Below are positions 62,693 through 64,000 of a DNA stretch of 64,000 nt, piece by piece (position 1 is the first letter of the stretch; each line of letters opens with the position of its first letter). Where the stretch lies: positions 34,597-98,596 of the forward strand of contig JASHNT010000124.1 of the NCBI GenBank assembly GCA_030041495.1, in the 5' to 3' direction. The translations under genes were made by a program, and so were the position numbers. Source of the stretch: Bryobacteraceae bacterium (GTDB lineage: Bacteria; Acidobacteriota; Terriglobia; Bryobacterales; Bryobacteraceae). A model generated the notes under the pieces. It worked only from the letters and a program-made list of their open reading frames with translations. It did not search any database and was not told the DNA's origin.

Positions 62693-64000
62693 ATGAAAAC
62701 CACTCCCCTGTTGTGCGCCGTCCTGGTGCTCGCCGGATGCAATCGCCACCCGCAACCAACCGTTGAAGACGCGCGCAAGTTCCTGGATGACGCCGAAAGC
62801 ACGCTCCTTAAGCTCGGCGTCGAAGACCAGCAGGCCGATTGGGTCCACGAAAACTTCATCACCGACGACACCGAAGCCGTCTCCGCCCTCGCCGACCAGC
62901 GCGACATCGACGAAAGCGTCAAGCTGGCCAAGGAAGCTACGCGCTTCGACAAACTGCAATTGCCCGAAGACATGGCTCGCAAGATGAAGCTGCTGAAGAC
63001 CGGCCTCGTGCTGGCCACGCCCGCCGATCCCAAGGAAAGCGAAGAAGTCACGCACCTCGCCTCCTCGCTCGACGGAGCCTACGGCAAAGGCAAGTATTGC
63101 CCGGATCGCCTCAAGAACACCGCCCATCCCTGCCTCGACGTCGAGGACATTACCAAGATCATGGCCACCAGCACCAACCCGGGTGAGTTGCTGGATGTGT
63201 GGAAGGGCTGGCGCACCATCTCGCCGCCGATGAAGAAAGATTTCGCGCGCTTCGTCGAGCTCTCCAACAAAGGCGCGCAGGAGCTCGGCTTCAAGGACAC
63301 CGGCGCGATGTGGCGCTCGAAATACGACATGCCTCCCGACGATTTTCCGAAGGAGCTGGACCGTCTGTGGGATCAGGTGCGCCCTCTGTATCTTTCGCTG
63401 CACGCCTACGTGCGCTCGAAGCTGCACGAAAAGTACGGCGACGCCGTGCCCGCCAACGGCCCCCTGCCCGCGCATCTGCTCGGCAACATCTGGGCTCAGG
63501 ATTGGACCAACATCTATAAACTGATCGCGCCCAAAGACGCCGATCCTGGTTACGACCTGACCCAGATTCTTCAAGCCCGCAAGGTTCAGCCCGAACAAAT
63601 GGTCAAATACGGCGAGGGCTTCTTCACTTCACTCGGTTTCGACCCGCTTCCCCAAACCTTCTGGGAGCGCAGCCTCTTCACCAAGCCTCGCGACCGCGAT
63701 GTGGTCTGCCACGCCAGCGCCTGGGACATCGATTTCGTTAACGACGTGCGCATCAAAATCTGCATCGACGCGACCGCCGAATTCTTCGTCACCGTTCATC
63801 ATGAGCTGGGCCACAACTTCTACCAACGAGCCTATGACAAGCAGCCGTTCCTGTTCCGCGATAGCGCCAATGACGGGTTCCACGAAGCCATCGGCGACAC
63901 GATCGCTTTGTCCGTTACGCCGGAGTACCTGGTCAAGCTCGGGTTCCTGCAAAAGGCTCCCGATGCTTCCAAGGACATCGGCCTGCTACTCGACAAGGCT
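62693..64000 (+). CDS. M2-family (angiotensin-converting-enzyme-like) peptidyl-dipeptidase lipoprotein, 3' partial
   Basis: The frame from ATG at 62693 is open to the window end, giving 436 residues of an expected ~600. It has a lipoprotein signal (MKTTPLLCAVLVLAGC, Cys16) and then the mostly helical M2 fold: ADWVHENFITDDTEA near the start, AHLLGNIWAQDWTNIYKLI, and the zinc site HHELGH at residues 369-374 followed by GFHEAIGDTIALS with the third ligand Glu. ACE-like enzymes release C-terminal dipeptides. The enzyme would sit on the outer face of a membrane. The visible motifs are intact. Confidence 0.92.
   Translation, partial: MKTTPLLCAVLVLAGCNRHPQPTVEDARKFLDDAESTLLKLGVEDQQADWVHENFITDDTEAVSALADQRDIDESVKLAKEATRFDKLQLPEDMARKMKLLKTGLVLATPADPKESEEVTHLASSLDGAYGKGKYCPDRLKNTAHPCLDVEDITKIMATSTNPGELLDVWKGWRTISPPMKKDFARFVELSNKGAQELGFKDTGAMWRSKYDMPPDDFPKELDRLWDQVRPLYLSLHAYVRSKLHEKYGDAVPANGPLPAHLLGNIWAQDWTNIYKLIAPKDADPGYDLTQILQARKVQPEQMVKYGEGFFTSLGFDPLPQTFWERSLFTKPRDRDVVCHASAWDIDFVNDVRIKICIDATAEFFVTVHHELGHNFYQRAYDKQPFLFRDSANDGFHEAIGDTIALSVTPEYLVKLGFLQKAPDASKDIGLLLDKA

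Overview
The window looks like a chromosomal segment of an acidobacterium close to Candidatus Solibacter / Bryobacterales. The evidence is a set of lineage-typical families read directly from the translations: a large MacB/FtsX-type 'acidobacterial duplicated orphan permease', two secreted proteins ending in the Solibacter-type TIGR03437 C-terminal domain, four DUF6152-type secreted proteins, three larger secreted proteins with a DG-PD(L/F)SG(V/Y)W motif, and a remnant of an Oar-like TonB-dependent receptor. No database search was possible, so the taxonomy is an inference. The DNA is GC-rich and most long antisense reading frames are shadows.

Layout. 1-8.4 kb: end of the ABC permease, a decayed hicBA toxin-antitoxin pair, then a minus-strand run (LysW-like zinc ribbon, carboxypeptidase-regulatory-like protein, TlpA-like thioredoxin, an AlaX-type editing protein coupled to a TIGR03437 protein, a lipoprotein). 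8.4-18.2 kb, plus strand: beta-CASP metallo-hydrolase, argininosuccinate-lyase-like enzyme, an OLD-type ATPase with a TOPRIM domain, Uma2 nuclease, WbuC-type cupin, then a nucleoside salvage operon (pyrimidine phosphorylase, NupC transporter, purine nucleoside phosphorylase) and a second Uma2 gene. 18.4-22.3 kb: accessory stretch with tRNA-Gly(TCC), tRNA-Thr(TGT), a GNAT enzyme, a brnTA toxin-antitoxin operon with a perfect operator palindrome, and an HNH protein. 22.4-30.5 kb: a secreted CxxCH protein, an ICMT-like methyltransferase, an M19 dipeptidase, tig, metK and ahcY (methyl cycle) followed by a clear terminator. 30.6-33.9 kb: a frameshifted zinc-finger/HNH-like gene, an orphan antitoxin-like gene, a DUF4097-like secreted protein and a POTRA-only protein.

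33.9-46.4 kb: acetate kinase with phosphoketolase (acetyl-phosphate to acetate plus ATP), a giant TIGR03437 protein, rmuC, proline dehydrogenase, a RibBA protein whose GTP cyclohydrolase II half is degenerate, then a promoter-led cluster of three DUF6152 paralogues and one PDLSGYW protein. 46.4-54.6 kb: galT and galK (convergent, overlapping), a PepSY membrane protein, a TonB-receptor remnant, and an unusual operon of receiver, PAS histidine kinase and short SecA, divergent from a PilZ gene. 54.6-64 kb: class C beta-lactamase-like hydrolase, Ada/Ogt-like protein, two SDRs, a second DUF6152 plus PDLSGVW pair, a FecR-like protein, threonine dehydratase-like enzyme, a secreted protein interrupted by an in-frame amber codon, OsmC, and the start of an M2 (ACE-like) peptidase that runs off the window.

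The best candidates for undescribed biology are the DUF6152/PD-SG-W secreted pair (conserved predicted mature N-terminus His-His), the two-component/SecA operon, and a recurrent arrangement of a -10-like box 5-8 nt before start codons that lack a Shine-Dalgarno sequence, which points to leaderless transcripts.
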